From Salinicola peritrichatus (GTDB taxonomy: Bacteria; Pseudomonadota; Gammaproteobacteria; Pseudomonadales; Halomonadaceae): 52,651 nt of DNA. Under the pieces are notes generated by a model. That model ran no database searches and was not told the DNA's origin. It saw only the letters and a program-made list of their open reading frames with translations. Of the stretch, positions 16,644-24,940 are shown in pieces. The stretch is from assembly GCF_003206715.1 (NCBI RefSeq), contig NZ_PZJU01000008.1, positions 19,848 through 72,498 on the forward strand, read 5' to 3'. Made by a program: the position numbers and the translations under genes. Position 1 is the first letter of the stretch, and each line of letters opens with the position of its first letter.

Positions 16644-18032
16644 ATGCGCTATATCAGTACTCGCGGCCAAGCGCCCGCGCTGAGTTTCGAGGAAGTGGTA
16701 CTCACCGGAATGGCCGCCGACGGCGGGCTCTACGTGCCCGAAGACGTGCCGCAGCTTTCTTACGATGAACTGGCCGCGATGGCCGGGCTGTCGTACGCCG
16801 AGATCGCCTTCCGGGTGATGAAGCCGTTCGTCGGCGGCGAGATCGACGACGCGACCTTCCGCGAGCTGGTGCGCGATGCCTACGCCACGTTCAGTCACGA
16901 TGCCGTGGTACCGCTCAACCAGCTCGACGCCAACCATTTCCTGCTCGAGTTGTTCCACGGCCCGACGCTGGCGTTCAAGGACGTCGCGCTGCAACTGCTG
17001 GGCCGTATTCTCGACCACTTCCTGGCCAAGCGTGGCGAACGTGCGGTGATCATGGGTGCCACCTCCGGCGATACCGGCTCGGCGGCGATCGAGGGCTGCC
17101 GTCACTGCGATCATCTGGATATTTTCATTCTGCATCCGCACAACCGGGTATCGGAAGTGCAACGCCGCCAGATGACCACGGTGCTCGCCGACAACGTCTT
17201 CAACATCGCCATCGAAGGCAATTTCGACGACGCCCAGGCGATGGTCAAGGCGAGCTTCGCCAACCAGGCGTTCCTGAATGGCACGCGGCTGGTGGCGGTC
17301 AACTCGATCAACTGGGCGCGCATCATGGCTCAGATCGTCTACTACGTCGCCGCCGGCGTGGCGCTCGGCGCGCCGCACCGCGAGGTCAGCTTCTGCGTAC
17401 CGTCGGCCAACTTCGGCAATGTCTTCGCCGGTTACATGGCCTACAAGATGGGGCTGCCAGTGAAGCAGTTCATCATCGCCACCAACGCCAACGACATCCT
17501 GCACCGCACGCTGGCCGACAACGACTTCTCCAAGCGCGAGCTAGCGGCGACACTGGCGCCGTCGATGGATATCGTGGTGTCCTCGAACTTCGAGCGCCTG
17601 CTGTTCGACGCCTACGATCGCGATGGCGCCGCCGTGCGCGATCTGCTCGAACGCTTCCAGCGCGAGCCGGCGGCACTCGCCGACGCGCCGCTGGCCAGGC
17701 TGCGCGAAAAGTTCGCAAGCCACAGCGTCGACGACGCGACCATTCTCGAAGTGATCCGCGACGCCCATCACCGCACCAAGGAACTGCTCGATCCGCACAC
17801 CGCGACCGGCTACCGCGCCGCCGAGCGAGTGCGGGCCGATGCCGTCACGCCGATGATCACGCTGGCCACGGCGCATCCGGCCAAGTTCGCCGAAGCGGTG
17901 GTCAAGGCGGGCTTTGCCGGCGTGCCGCTGCCGGCCCACATGGACGACCTGCTCGAACGCGAGGAGCGTTACAGCGTGCTGCCGGCGGAACTCGAAGCGG
18001 TGCAGGCCTTCGTTGCCGAACATCGTCGCTAA
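16644..18032 (+). CDS. thrC: Threonine synthase
   Basis: The 462-residue PLP enzyme converts O-phosphohomoserine to threonine. It begins MRYISTRGQAP and has the PLP lysine in GPTLAFKD (Lys112), the phosphate-binding GATSGDTGSAAIEG and SANFGNVFAGY. The ATG at 16644 follows TAAGGA. Its stop overlaps the start of the recJ-like gene by one base (TAATG), indicating coupled translation. Confidence 0.96.
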   Translation: MRYISTRGQAPALSFEEVVLTGMAADGGLYVPEDVPQLSYDELAAMAGLSYAEIAFRVMKPFVGGEIDDATFRELVRDAYATFSHDAVVPLNQLDANHFLLELFHGPTLAFKDVALQLLGRILDHFLAKRGERAVIMGATSGDTGSAAIEGCRHCDHLDIFILHPHNRVSEVQRRQMTTVLADNVFNIAIEGNFDDAQAMVKASFANQAFLNGTRLVAVNSINWARIMAQIVYYVAAGVALGAPHREVSFCVPSANFGNVFAGYMAYKMGLPVKQFIIATNANDILHRTLADNDFSKRELAATLAPSMDIVVSSNFERLLFDAYDRDGAAVRDLLERFQREPAALADAPLARLREKFASHSVDDATILEVIRDAHHRTKELLDPHTATGYRAAERVRADAVTPMITLATAHPAKFAEAVVKAGFAGVPLPAHMDDLLEREERYSVLPAELEAVQAFVAEHRR

Positions 18033-19855
18033 TGTCGTCCATGGTGCAGGCTGTCTCAGGCGCATCCGATTTCGCCCGTCGCCGCATCATGCCGCGGCGA
18101 CGCGACGAAGCGCTTTATCGACGGGCGCTGGCCGCGGGCCTGAGCGAGCTTCAGGCGCGTATTCTGGCCGGCCGGTTGCACGGCCACCAGGGGCCGCTGG
18201 AAGCGCTGACCGAGCCGGCACTGCGCTATCTCTGCCATCCCGAACGTCTGCGGGATGCCCGCAAGAGCGCCGAGCGTATCGCCCGCGCGGTCAGCGAGGG
18301 CGAACATATCGGCATCCTCACCGACTATGACGTCGACGGCATCACCTCTCACGTGGTGATACTGCGCTCGCTGACCGAACTGTTCGGCGTGCCGTCCGCG
18401 AAGCTGCACAGTCTGATCGGTCACCGTATCAACGACGGCTACGGCATCAGCCTGCCGCTGGTGGAACGCACCCTGGCGCTGACGCCCCGCCCGAGTCTGG
18501 TGATCACCGCCGACTGCGGCTCTTCCGACGAGCCGCGCATCGCCCGGCTGCGCGCGGCGGGGATCGACGTCATCGTCACCGATCACCATGCGCTGCCGCT
18601 CGACGGCCCGCCCGCTTCGGCCTACGCCACCATCAACCCGACCCGCGACGACTGCGACTATCCCGACAAGACCATCGCCGGCTGCATGGTCGCCTGGCTG
18701 ACGATGTCGTTGACCCGCTCGGTGCTGATCGAGCAGGGCGTGCTGTCGCCATCGACGCCCAAGCTGTCGCCGTGGCTCTCCTACGTGGCCCTGGGCACGG
18801 TGGCGGATTGCGTGTCGCTGGGTGCCAGCGCCGCCAATCGCGCCGTGGTGACCTACGGGCTGCGTCTGATCAACCGCATGGAGTCCGCCTGCTGGCGGGT
18901 AATGGCCGAGCGCCTGGGCGCCGACAGCGTGCCGTTCGATGCCGAGACCCTGGCGTTCCAGATGGGGCCGAGGATCAACGCCCGCTCCCGGCTCGACGAC
19001 CCGTATGCGGCGCTGCACTTCATGCTGGCGGCGGATGACGTCGTCGCCCGGCGTCAGTTGCAGATCCTCGACGACGACAACCAGGCGCGCAAGGCGCTCG
19101 AGGCCGACATGGTCGAAACCGCGCGCACACTGGCGCAGCCGCAGTTGGCGGAGAACCGGCCGGCGCTGGTGATCCACCTGCCGGAAGGCCATGCCGGGGT
19201 GCAGGGCATCGTCGCCTCGCGCCTGGTGCAGGCCTACGGGCGGCCGACCGTGGTGCTGACGCCGGCGACTGCGCCCGACATGCTCACCGGCTCCGGGCGC
19301 TCGATCGACGATCTGCATCTGCGCGACGCCCTGCAGCGTGCGCACGAGCTGGCTCCGCAGAGCCTGCCGCGCTTCGGCGGCCACCGTGGCGCCGCCGGCG
19401 TCGGCGTGCCGCTGGGCGAACTGGAGACCTTTCGCGGCGCCTTCCTGCAGGCGGTGAGCGAGCAACTCGGCAGCCGGGAACTGTTTCCGATCGTCTGGAC
19501 CGACGGTGAGCTCGGCGCGCAGCAGTTGGCGATGGCCACGCTGGACGAGCTCGACGCACTGGCGCCGTATGGGCGGGAATTCGACGCGCCGCTGTTCGAG
19601 GCCGAATTCTTCGTCGAACAGCTTCGCCCCGTGGGTGCGGAGGGCAATCACCTGATGCTCGAGCTCTCCGTCGATGCGGTGGTCAACCGGGCGATCTGGT
19701 TCCGCGCGCTCAATCCCGGAGAACCGGCGCCGATCGCCATCGGCGATCGGGTGCGCTGCGCCTTCAAACTCTCGCGCAATCGCTGGAAGGGGCGCGAGTC
19801 GCTGCAACTGATGATCGAACACGCCGAGCGACTGGCCGACGCTCGCGCTGGCTGA
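18032..19855 (+). CDS. recJ: RecJ-family single-strand DNA exonuclease (DHH/DHHA1), divergent
   Basis: The 607-residue protein has the DHH phosphoesterase motifs: TDYDVDG (Asp98, Asp100, Asp102), ADCGSSD, TDHHALP (184-190) and GTVADCVSL (Asp259). It also has GPRINARSRL and a DHHA1 GGHRGAAG motif. All expected metal ligands are present. The flanking sequence differs from textbook RecJ: GITSH replaces the usual GATG-type run after motif I and ADCGSS replaces the common VDNGIS. It sits in the recJ position after thrC. It may be a specialised RecJ paralog, so the name is assigned with some reserve. Confidence 0.82.
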   Translation: MSSMVQAVSGASDFARRRIMPRRRDEALYRRALAAGLSELQARILAGRLHGHQGPLEALTEPALRYLCHPERLRDARKSAERIARAVSEGEHIGILTDYDVDGITSHVVILRSLTELFGVPSAKLHSLIGHRINDGYGISLPLVERTLALTPRPSLVITADCGSSDEPRIARLRAAGIDVIVTDHHALPLDGPPASAYATINPTRDDCDYPDKTIAGCMVAWLTMSLTRSVLIEQGVLSPSTPKLSPWLSYVALGTVADCVSLGASAANRAVVTYGLRLINRMESACWRVMAERLGADSVPFDAETLAFQMGPRINARSRLDDPYAALHFMLAADDVVARRQLQILDDDNQARKALEADMVETARTLAQPQLAENRPALVIHLPEGHAGVQGIVASRLVQAYGRPTVVLTPATAPDMLTGSGRSIDDLHLRDALQRAHELAPQSLPRFGGHRGAAGVGVPLGELETFRGAFLQAVSEQLGSRELFPIVWTDGELGAQQLAMATLDELDALAPYGREFDAPLFEAEFFVEQLRPVGAEGNHLMLELSVDAVVNRAIWFRALNPGEPAPIAIGDRVRCAFKLSRNRWKGRESLQLMIEHAERLADARAG

Positions 19856-20038
19856 ACGCTCCTCGTCCGACGCATTTCCTGCCTTCCTCCCGTCGCGCTG
19901 CCGCCAGTCGACGATATAATGAGTTTCAGACTTTTGTCTGGCTTTGCCGCGACAAGGCCGAAGGTGCCACAAGCGCTGACTTCGATGACGCTGCCTACCC
20001 GGCGGCGGATCATAACAATGACATCCAGGATGACACCG

Positions 20039-20650
20039 ATGGATACCCCCAACCGTCACCGTCCCTACGAGGACGTGCTCGCCATAGCGCTGGGCTCGGC
20101 ATGCGCGGCACTAGGCCTCGCGCTCTATCATCATTCGCAGATCCTGATCGGCAGCACCGCCGGCATGGCACTGCTGGTCACCTACGTGACCGGCTGGAGC
20201 TTCGGTCCGGTGTTCTTCGTCATCAACCTGCCGTTCTATTGGCTGGCCTGGCGACGCATCGGCCACGCTTTCACCCTCAAGACCTTTGCCGCCATCGCAC
20301 TGCTCTCGTGGCTTTCGTGGCAGATGCCGGACTGGCTGGAGATCGGCGAGGTGAATCCGCTGTTCGCGGCGCTGGTCGGTGGCAGCCTGATCGGCCTCGG
20401 CGTGCTGTTCCTGTTCCGCCACCGGGGCAGCCTCGGCGGGTTCAATATCCTCGCCGTCTATCTCCAGGACAAGCACGGCTGGCCGGCGGGCAAGGTCCAG
20501 TTGGGGCTGGATACGCTGATCATGCTGGCGGCCTGCTTCGTGCTGCCGCTGGAAAACGTCGTCTACTCGGTCATCGGCGCCGTGGTGCTCGGCGCGATCC
20601 TGACCATCAATCATCGTCCGGGGTTGTATACCGGTGTCAGCCAGAGCTAA
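20039..20650 (+). CDS. YitT-family membrane protein
   Basis: The 203-residue protein has about five to six transmembrane helices and the YitT core GGSLIGLGVLFLFRHRGSLGG followed by a DTLIMLAACFVLP helix. The function of the family is unknown; some members are proposed transporters. Several in-frame ATGs are crowded together (20018, 20030, 20039). I chose 20039 because AGGA lies 8 bases upstream. It stands alone and converges with the VOC gene. Confidence 0.82.
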   Translation: MDTPNRHRPYEDVLAIALGSACAALGLALYHHSQILIGSTAGMALLVTYVTGWSFGPVFFVINLPFYWLAWRRIGHAFTLKTFAAIALLSWLSWQMPDWLEIGEVNPLFAALVGGSLIGLGVLFLFRHRGSLGGFNILAVYLQDKHGWPAGKVQLGLDTLIMLAACFVLPLENVVYSVIGAVVLGAILTINHRPGLYTGVSQS

Positions 20651-20655
20651 CCGGT

Positions 20656-21090
20656 TCAATAATTGGGCCACAATCCCGGCGTCACCAGTTCGAGCAGGTG
20701 GTCGTCGGGATCGCGGAAGTAGAGGCTCACGCTCCCTTTCGGCCAGTGGGTGCGGCCTTCGATCTCGACATTAATGGCGGCCAGATGGGTTTCCCACGCG
20801 TCCAGGCTGTCGGCGGGAATCGCCAAGGCCAGATGCTGGCGACCGGCGCCGTCGTGAGGCGGGATCGTGCCCATGCCGTGCGGCAGATGAACCGTTTCGT
20901 CGGTCTGGCCGCGTTGGAATATCAACAGCATGTTGTCGCCGGTCGGGTAGGCGAGGAAACGCTCGTCCTCGAGATGCGGCGTCAGTCCGAGCACGCGGCA
21001 GAAGAACTCGCGCGCGCGTGCCTTGTCGTCGGTATAGAGCACGCTTTCGATCACGCCGCCGAGCGGCGGCGCTTGGCTGTTATCCGGCAT
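20656..21090 (-). CDS. VOC-superfamily (glyoxalase/bleomycin-resistance fold) protein
   Basis: The 144-residue protein is a single VOC module pair: an N-terminal half (VIESVLYTDDKARAREFFCRVLGL) and a C-terminal half ending SLYFRDPDDHLLELVTPGLW, the typical metal-ligand Glu context. His in GRQHLALAI is a likely second ligand. The substrate is unknown. The ATG at 21090 has GGAGGAG upstream. Before a mobile element inserted, it lay about 40 bp downstream of the small peptide gene that follows the copper ATPase, so it was probably the last gene of that operon. Confidence 0.8.
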   Translation of the reverse strand: MPDNSQAPPLGGVIESVLYTDDKARAREFFCRVLGLTPHLEDERFLAYPTGDNMLLIFQRGQTDETVHLPHGMGTIPPHDGAGRQHLALAIPADSLDAWETHLAAINVEIEGRTHWPKGSVSLYFRDPDDHLLELVTPGLWPNY

Positions 21091-21132
21091 CCATTCTCCT
21101 CCCGGTGAGCGGTTCAACTGCAGTGTCGCTTA

Positions 21133-21331
21133 GAGCCCGTTCACGATTTCGCGAGCTAGGAACAAACAAGGCGAAAACGATTGAGGGAGCAGAGTGTACA
21201 TGGGGTAAATGAGCATCCCGAAAGCGTTTGACTCGCTTCGCTCACCCTACGGGCCAGCCTTCGGCTGTTATCTCCGCTGCGCTCCGGCTCAACAATGTTT
21301 GGCCGACGCGCAGCACATTGTGAATGGGCTC
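21133..21331. mobile_element. MITE-like element, copy C (199 bp, TTA flanks)
   Basis: GAGCCCGTTCAC at the left and GAGCCCATTCAC reversed at the right are inverted repeats with one mismatch. TTA flanks both ends (21130-21132 and 21332-21334). The right TTA, read on the minus strand, is the TAA stop of the 24-residue gene. Internally it is a reverse-oriented homolog of copy B and shares the cgggccagccttcggctgtt core with copy A. Confidence 0.78.
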
Positions 21332-21406
21332 TTAGCCACGCAGCCAGAACCACCAGACGATAAACAGAACCACGGCAATGCCCAGGGTGTTGAGTAGCAG
21401 CGTCAC
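21332..21406 (-). CDS. 24-residue membrane peptide downstream of the P-type ATPase
   Basis: The frame is GTG ACG CTG..., overlapping the ATPase stop by 4 bp (GTGA). It encodes [20 protein letters not shown] then WLRG: one strongly hydrophobic helix with an aromatic-rich end. The overlap gives it a natural means of translation. The sequence resembles, from memory, the membrane anchor at the start of small cupredoxin-type proteins often encoded next to copper ATPases, but the soluble domain is absent. The TAA stop belongs to the target duplication, so it pre-dates the insertion and the element did not truncate the frame. Whether the peptide is made is unproven. Confidence 0.5.
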   Translation of the reverse strand: MTLLLNTLGIAVVLFIVWWFWLRG

Positions 21407-24174
21407 GATGTGGACTCCATGGCATGGGGCGCGCTCGTGCCGGTCATTGCCGGCGTGCGCTCGGGGCGAAAGAAGCGTAGCCGGTTGGCATTGCTGACCA
21501 CCGTGACCGAAGAGAGCGACATGGCTACGGCGGCGATCATCGGCGACAGTAGCATGCCGGTGACCGGATAGAGCACACCCGCGGCGATCGGGATGCCCAG
21601 CGCATTGTAACCGAACGCCCCCCATAGATTCTGCTTGATGTTGGCGAGCGTGGCGCGGCTGATGGCGATGGCATCGGCGACGCCGTGGAGCGAGTTGCGC
21701 ATCAGGGTGATCCCGGCGCTCTCGATGGCGACATCGGTACCCTGGCCGATGGCGAAACCGACCTCGGCCTGTGCCAGCGCCGGGGCATCGTTGATGCCGT
21801 CACCGACCATGCCGACACGTTCACCGCGTTGCTGCAGCTCGGCAATGGCCTGTTGCTTGTCGCCGGGCATCAGTTCGGCGCGAACCTCGTCGATGCCTGC
21901 TTCCCGGGCGATGGCTTCGGCGGTGGCGCGATTGTCGCCGCTCAGCATCACTACGGTCAGACCCTCGGCCTTCAGCCGCGAGATCGCGGCGCGGCTGTCC
22001 GCCCTCAACGCATCGCGAATACCATAAAGGGCTGCCAGCTCGCCGCCGATGGCGAGGTAGATCACGCTGCTCGCCTGCGCCTGCCACTTTTCGGCATCGG
22101 ACGCGGCAGTGGCCACATCGATGCCGTGCTCTTTCATCAGCGCGGCATTGCCCAAAAACACCCGGCTGCCGTCATCCAGCGCCGCGCTGACGCCGCGACC
22201 GGTCAGGCTCTGGAAATCACGGATCGCCACCTCGTCCGCCGTATCGCCGACGTGCGTCAGCAAGGCGTCGGCCAGCGGGTGCTCCGAGCCGCGCTCCAGG
22301 GCGGCCACCACGGCATCGACGCGCGTTTGCTCCAGCCAATAGCGGCTGTCGGTGACCCGCGGCTTGCCCTCGGTCAGGGTGCCGGTCTTGTCGACCACCA
22401 GGGTGGTCAACTGGCTCGCGGTCTGTAGCGCTTCGCCGTCGCGAATCAGAATGCCGTACTCGGCGGCCTTGCCGATGCCGATCATGGTCGAGATCGGTGT
22501 CGCCAGGCCCAGGGCGCAGGGGCAGGCGATGATCAGCACCGTGGTCGCCGCCACCAGCATGTGCACCAGCTGCGGCGCCGGGCCGAAGTCGAACCAGAGC
22601 AGTGCGGTGACGACAGCGGCGATCATTACGCTGGGCACGAAGATCGCCGAGACCTTGTCTGCCAGCGCGCCGATGGGCGGCCGTGATTCCTGGGCGCGGG
22701 AGACCTGGTCGACGATGCGTCCCAGCCGAGTGTCGTCGCCGACATGGCTCGTGCGATAGACGAGGGTTCCCTTGCCGTTGACGGTGCCGGCGCTGACCCG
22801 ATCTCCGGCCGCCTTGCGTACCGGTTCCGGTTCCCCGGTGAGCATCGACTCGTCGATGAAGCTCTCTCCCTTCTCGACGTCGCCATCGACCGGCAGGCGT
22901 TCGCCCGGGCGCACCCGGATTCGATCGTTCACCTGAACCTGCTCGATCTCGATATCGCGCTCTTGTCCGTCACGGATCACTCGGGCCGTCTTGCTTTGCA
23001 GGTCGAGCAGACGGGACAGCGCCTGGCTGGTACGTCCCCGAGCCTTGAGTTCCAGCGTCTGGCCGATGCCGATCAGACCGATGATCATCAACGACGCCTC
23101 GAAATAGAGATGCCGCGATCCCTCGGGAATCACCGTCGGGAACAGCACCACGGCCATCGAATAGAGCCAGGCGGCGGCACTGCCCAGGGCGATCAGGGTG
23201 TCCATGTTGGCCTGATGATGGCGGAACGCTTTCCAGGCGCCGTCGAAGAAGCGACGACCCGCGGTAGCCAGCACGCCCAGCGTGGCCAGCCCCAGGAGCA
23301 GCCAGATCCAGCGTTCGCCGCCCTCGAGCTGCGGCGTATGGACGAACATCGCCAGCATCATCGGTACGCCCAGCGCCAGGCTGACCGCCGATTCGATCGC
23401 ATGGCGCCGGGCCTGCCGGGCGACGTTCTGCTGGCGCTTGGCGGATGCCTCGCGCAGATCCTCGATCGGCGAGGCGCCATAGCCGACGTTCTCGACCGCC
23501 GCGATCAGATCGGCGATGCTGGCCTGGCCGCTGACCTGGGCCGTCTCGCTGGCGAAGTTGACCTGGGCATGCTGGACGCCGGGGGTTTTCGAGAGCGCTT
23601 TCTGCACCGCGTTGACGCAACCGGCGCAGGTCATGCCGCTGATCGATAGCCGTTGCAGCTCGCCGGCCTCCGTCGGCTCGTCCGCCCGGCTATCGGATGG
23701 AGCGGCGGCGTCGGATGGCTGGGTATCGTCGGTCCGGTCGGGCTCGCCCTCACGCACCTCGGCCTCACGCGCCTCGTCTGCGGGGGGATAGCCCGCATCG
23801 GTCAGCAGTCGGGCGATCCGATCCCGTGGCAGCGTGCTGTTTATCTGCAGGTGATGGTCGGCCGGCTCGCCGCTGACTTCGGCCGAGGCGTCCTCGGCCT
23901 GAATGCCTTCGCGCATGCGCTTGACGCAGCCCTGGCAGCTCATCGCAGGGATGGTGAAGCCGTGGGACCCGTGCTCGGCGGCCGGGGGATAGCCGGCATC
24001 GGTCAGCAACTGAGCGATCCGATCCCGTGGCAGCGTGCTGTCGACTTGAAGTCGATGATCGGCCGGTTCGCCGCTGACTTCGGCTTGGGCGTCCTCGGCC
24101 TGAATGGCTTCGCGCATGCGCTTGACGCAGCCCTGGCAATGCATGGCATCGACGCGATATTGGTAGCGGTTCAT
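21403..24174 (-). CDS. copA: Copper-type P1B ATPase with three N-terminal HMA domains
   Basis: The 923-residue exporter has metal-binding motifs CQGC (13-16), CQGC (80-83) and CAGC (183-186). An acidic linker of about 35 residues lies between the second and third domains. The membrane CPC motif ([13 protein letters not shown], near 550), the phosphorylation site DKTGTLTEG (near 593) and [11 protein letters not shown] are intact. CPC plus HMA motifs indicate Cu(I) export. The first two HMA domains are near-identical tandem copies with a 67-residue period. The ATG at 24174 overlaps the regulator's stop (ATGA) and follows AGGAGG. Confidence 0.95.
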   Translation of the reverse strand: MNRYQYRVDAMHCQGCVKRMREAIQAEDAQAEVSGEPADHRLQVDSTLPRDRIAQLLTDAGYPPAAEHGSHGFTIPAMSCQGCVKRMREGIQAEDASAEVSGEPADHHLQINSTLPRDRIARLLTDAGYPPADEAREAEVREGEPDRTDDTQPSDAAAPSDSRADEPTEAGELQRLSISGMTCAGCVNAVQKALSKTPGVQHAQVNFASETAQVSGQASIADLIAAVENVGYGASPIEDLREASAKRQQNVARQARRHAIESAVSLALGVPMMLAMFVHTPQLEGGERWIWLLLGLATLGVLATAGRRFFDGAWKAFRHHQANMDTLIALGSAAAWLYSMAVVLFPTVIPEGSRHLYFEASLMIIGLIGIGQTLELKARGRTSQALSRLLDLQSKTARVIRDGQERDIEIEQVQVNDRIRVRPGERLPVDGDVEKGESFIDESMLTGEPEPVRKAAGDRVSAGTVNGKGTLVYRTSHVGDDTRLGRIVDQVSRAQESRPPIGALADKVSAIFVPSVMIAAVVTALLWFDFGPAPQLVHMLVAATTVLIIACPCALGLATPISTMIGIGKAAEYGILIRDGEALQTASQLTTLVVDKTGTLTEGKPRVTDSRYWLEQTRVDAVVAALERGSEHPLADALLTHVGDTADEVAIRDFQSLTGRGVSAALDDGSRVFLGNAALMKEHGIDVATAASDAEKWQAQASSVIYLAIGGELAALYGIRDALRADSRAAISRLKAEGLTVVMLSGDNRATAEAIAREAGIDEVRAELMPGDKQQAIAELQQRGERVGMVGDGINDAPALAQAEVGFAIGQGTDVAIESAGITLMRNSLHGVADAIAISRATLANIKQNLWGAFGYNALGIPIAAGVLYPVTGMLLSPMIAAVAMSLSSVTVVSNANRLRFFRPERTPAMTGTSAPHAMESTS
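23776..24165. repeat. Tandem intragenic duplication of an HMA-domain coding unit (201-bp period)
   Basis: The stretch encoding [10 protein letters not shown]...STLPRDRIA...LLTDAGYPP occurs twice in a row at the 5' end of the ATPase gene. Long stretches are identical, for example gcgatccgatcccgtggcag at about 23812 and about 24015. Protein differences are few. The third HMA domain is clearly different, so this is a recent local duplication. Confidence 0.85.
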
Positions 24175-24614
24175 GCGTTCCTCCTTGCCGGAGCGCAGCA
24201 CTCATCGGGAGTATCGGGCGTCTGCTCGATCAATCGGCAGATGCTGTGGCCATCGGGCGTGCCATCCGGCAGTCGTGACCAGTCGTTCATCGCTCGCTCC
24301 ATACGATCCGCCAGCGCCTGGAGTTCGCGGATGCGAGCGTGGATCTGGGGCAGGCGGGCCGCCAGCAAATCCCGCACCAGCGGACAGGGAGAATCACCCT
24401 GGTCGGCATGTTCGAGAATGTCCGCGATCTCCTTGAGGCTGAAACCCAGGGTTCGCGCCCGTTGGATGAAGCGCAGCCGATTCAGATCCCGCTGATCGAA
24501 GAGCTGATAGCCGTTGTCCGGGTCGCGGACCGGATTGAGCAACCCCTGGCGGGTGTAGTGACGCACGGTCTCGGCGGTAACGCCTGCGGCTCTGGCAAGC
24601 TCGGTGACTTTCAT
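24171..24614 (-). CDS. MerR-family metal-responsive regulator (CueR/ZntR group)
   Basis: The 147-residue protein has an N-terminal winged helix ([46 protein letters not shown]), a long dimerisation helix and a short metal loop. A Cys in DSPCPL is at the position of the metal-binding Cys79 of ZntR/MerR, and another Cys lies in the C-terminal loop (HSICRLIEQ). A CC pair is near the end. This does not match CueR's CX7C exactly, so Cu(I) sensing is inferred from coupling to the ATPase gene (4-bp overlap). The ATG at 24614 was chosen because family similarity starts there. Confidence 0.9.
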   Translation of the reverse strand: MKVTELARAAGVTAETVRHYTRQGLLNPVRDPDNGYQLFDQRDLNRLRFIQRARTLGFSLKEIADILEHADQGDSPCPLVRDLLAARLPQIHARIRELQALADRMERAMNDWSRLPDGTPDGHSICRLIEQTPDTPDECCAPARRNA

Positions 24615-24646
24615 CGATACCCCCTCGATTCTCGGCAGTGACCCGA

Positions 24647-24677
24647 GTCTAAAACCTAGGTGTAACACCATGGTCAA
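24647..24677 (-). promoter_or_regulatory. MerR-type promoter and operator for the regulator-ATPase operon
   Basis: On the minus strand TTGACC (24677-24672) and TTAGAC (24652-24647) are separated by exactly 19 bp, the over-long spacer characteristic of MerR-family promoters. Inside lies a dyad, ACCATGGTG-TTA-CACCTAGGT (24674-24654), matching at 7 of 9 arm positions. It sits 33 bp upstream of the regulator ATG, so the operon is predicted to be autoregulated and metal-induced. Confidence 0.75.
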
Positions 24678-24940
24678 GGTGACGACTTGCATCCGGGTGG
24701 ATTTACTACCAAAGCCGCATAGCGCTTGGTATTAAGACTAAAGAAATCTCAATAACCCGATTAAAACGACCGTTTGCGGATTGACCCGCATTACCGCTTG
24801 CGTCAAAACGGGAGGCGAAAAGTCGGCTCGCTCAGCAGATAAGCGAGATCGAAAAACAGCGTAACGGTCGACCGCGTGGCTCGAGAACCTTCGATAACCA
24901 GGGCCTCGCGGACGACCTTCAGGGTCTAGGGGATACCGTC
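24678..24940. other. Intergenic leader before fadL
   Basis: About 260 bp between the divergent metal operon and fadL. The first half is AT-rich (ggtattaagactaaagaaa...) and probably holds the fadL promoter, but I see no convincing -35/-10 pair. AGGGGA lies 7 bases before the fadL ATG. No RNA gene or small frame is apparent. Confidence 0.5.

Noticed and set aside
21332-21406. Idea that the mobile element truncated a cupredoxin gene
   Set aside because: The TAA stop is within the duplicated TTA target, so the stop existed before insertion, and no cupredoxin sequence is found beyond the element.
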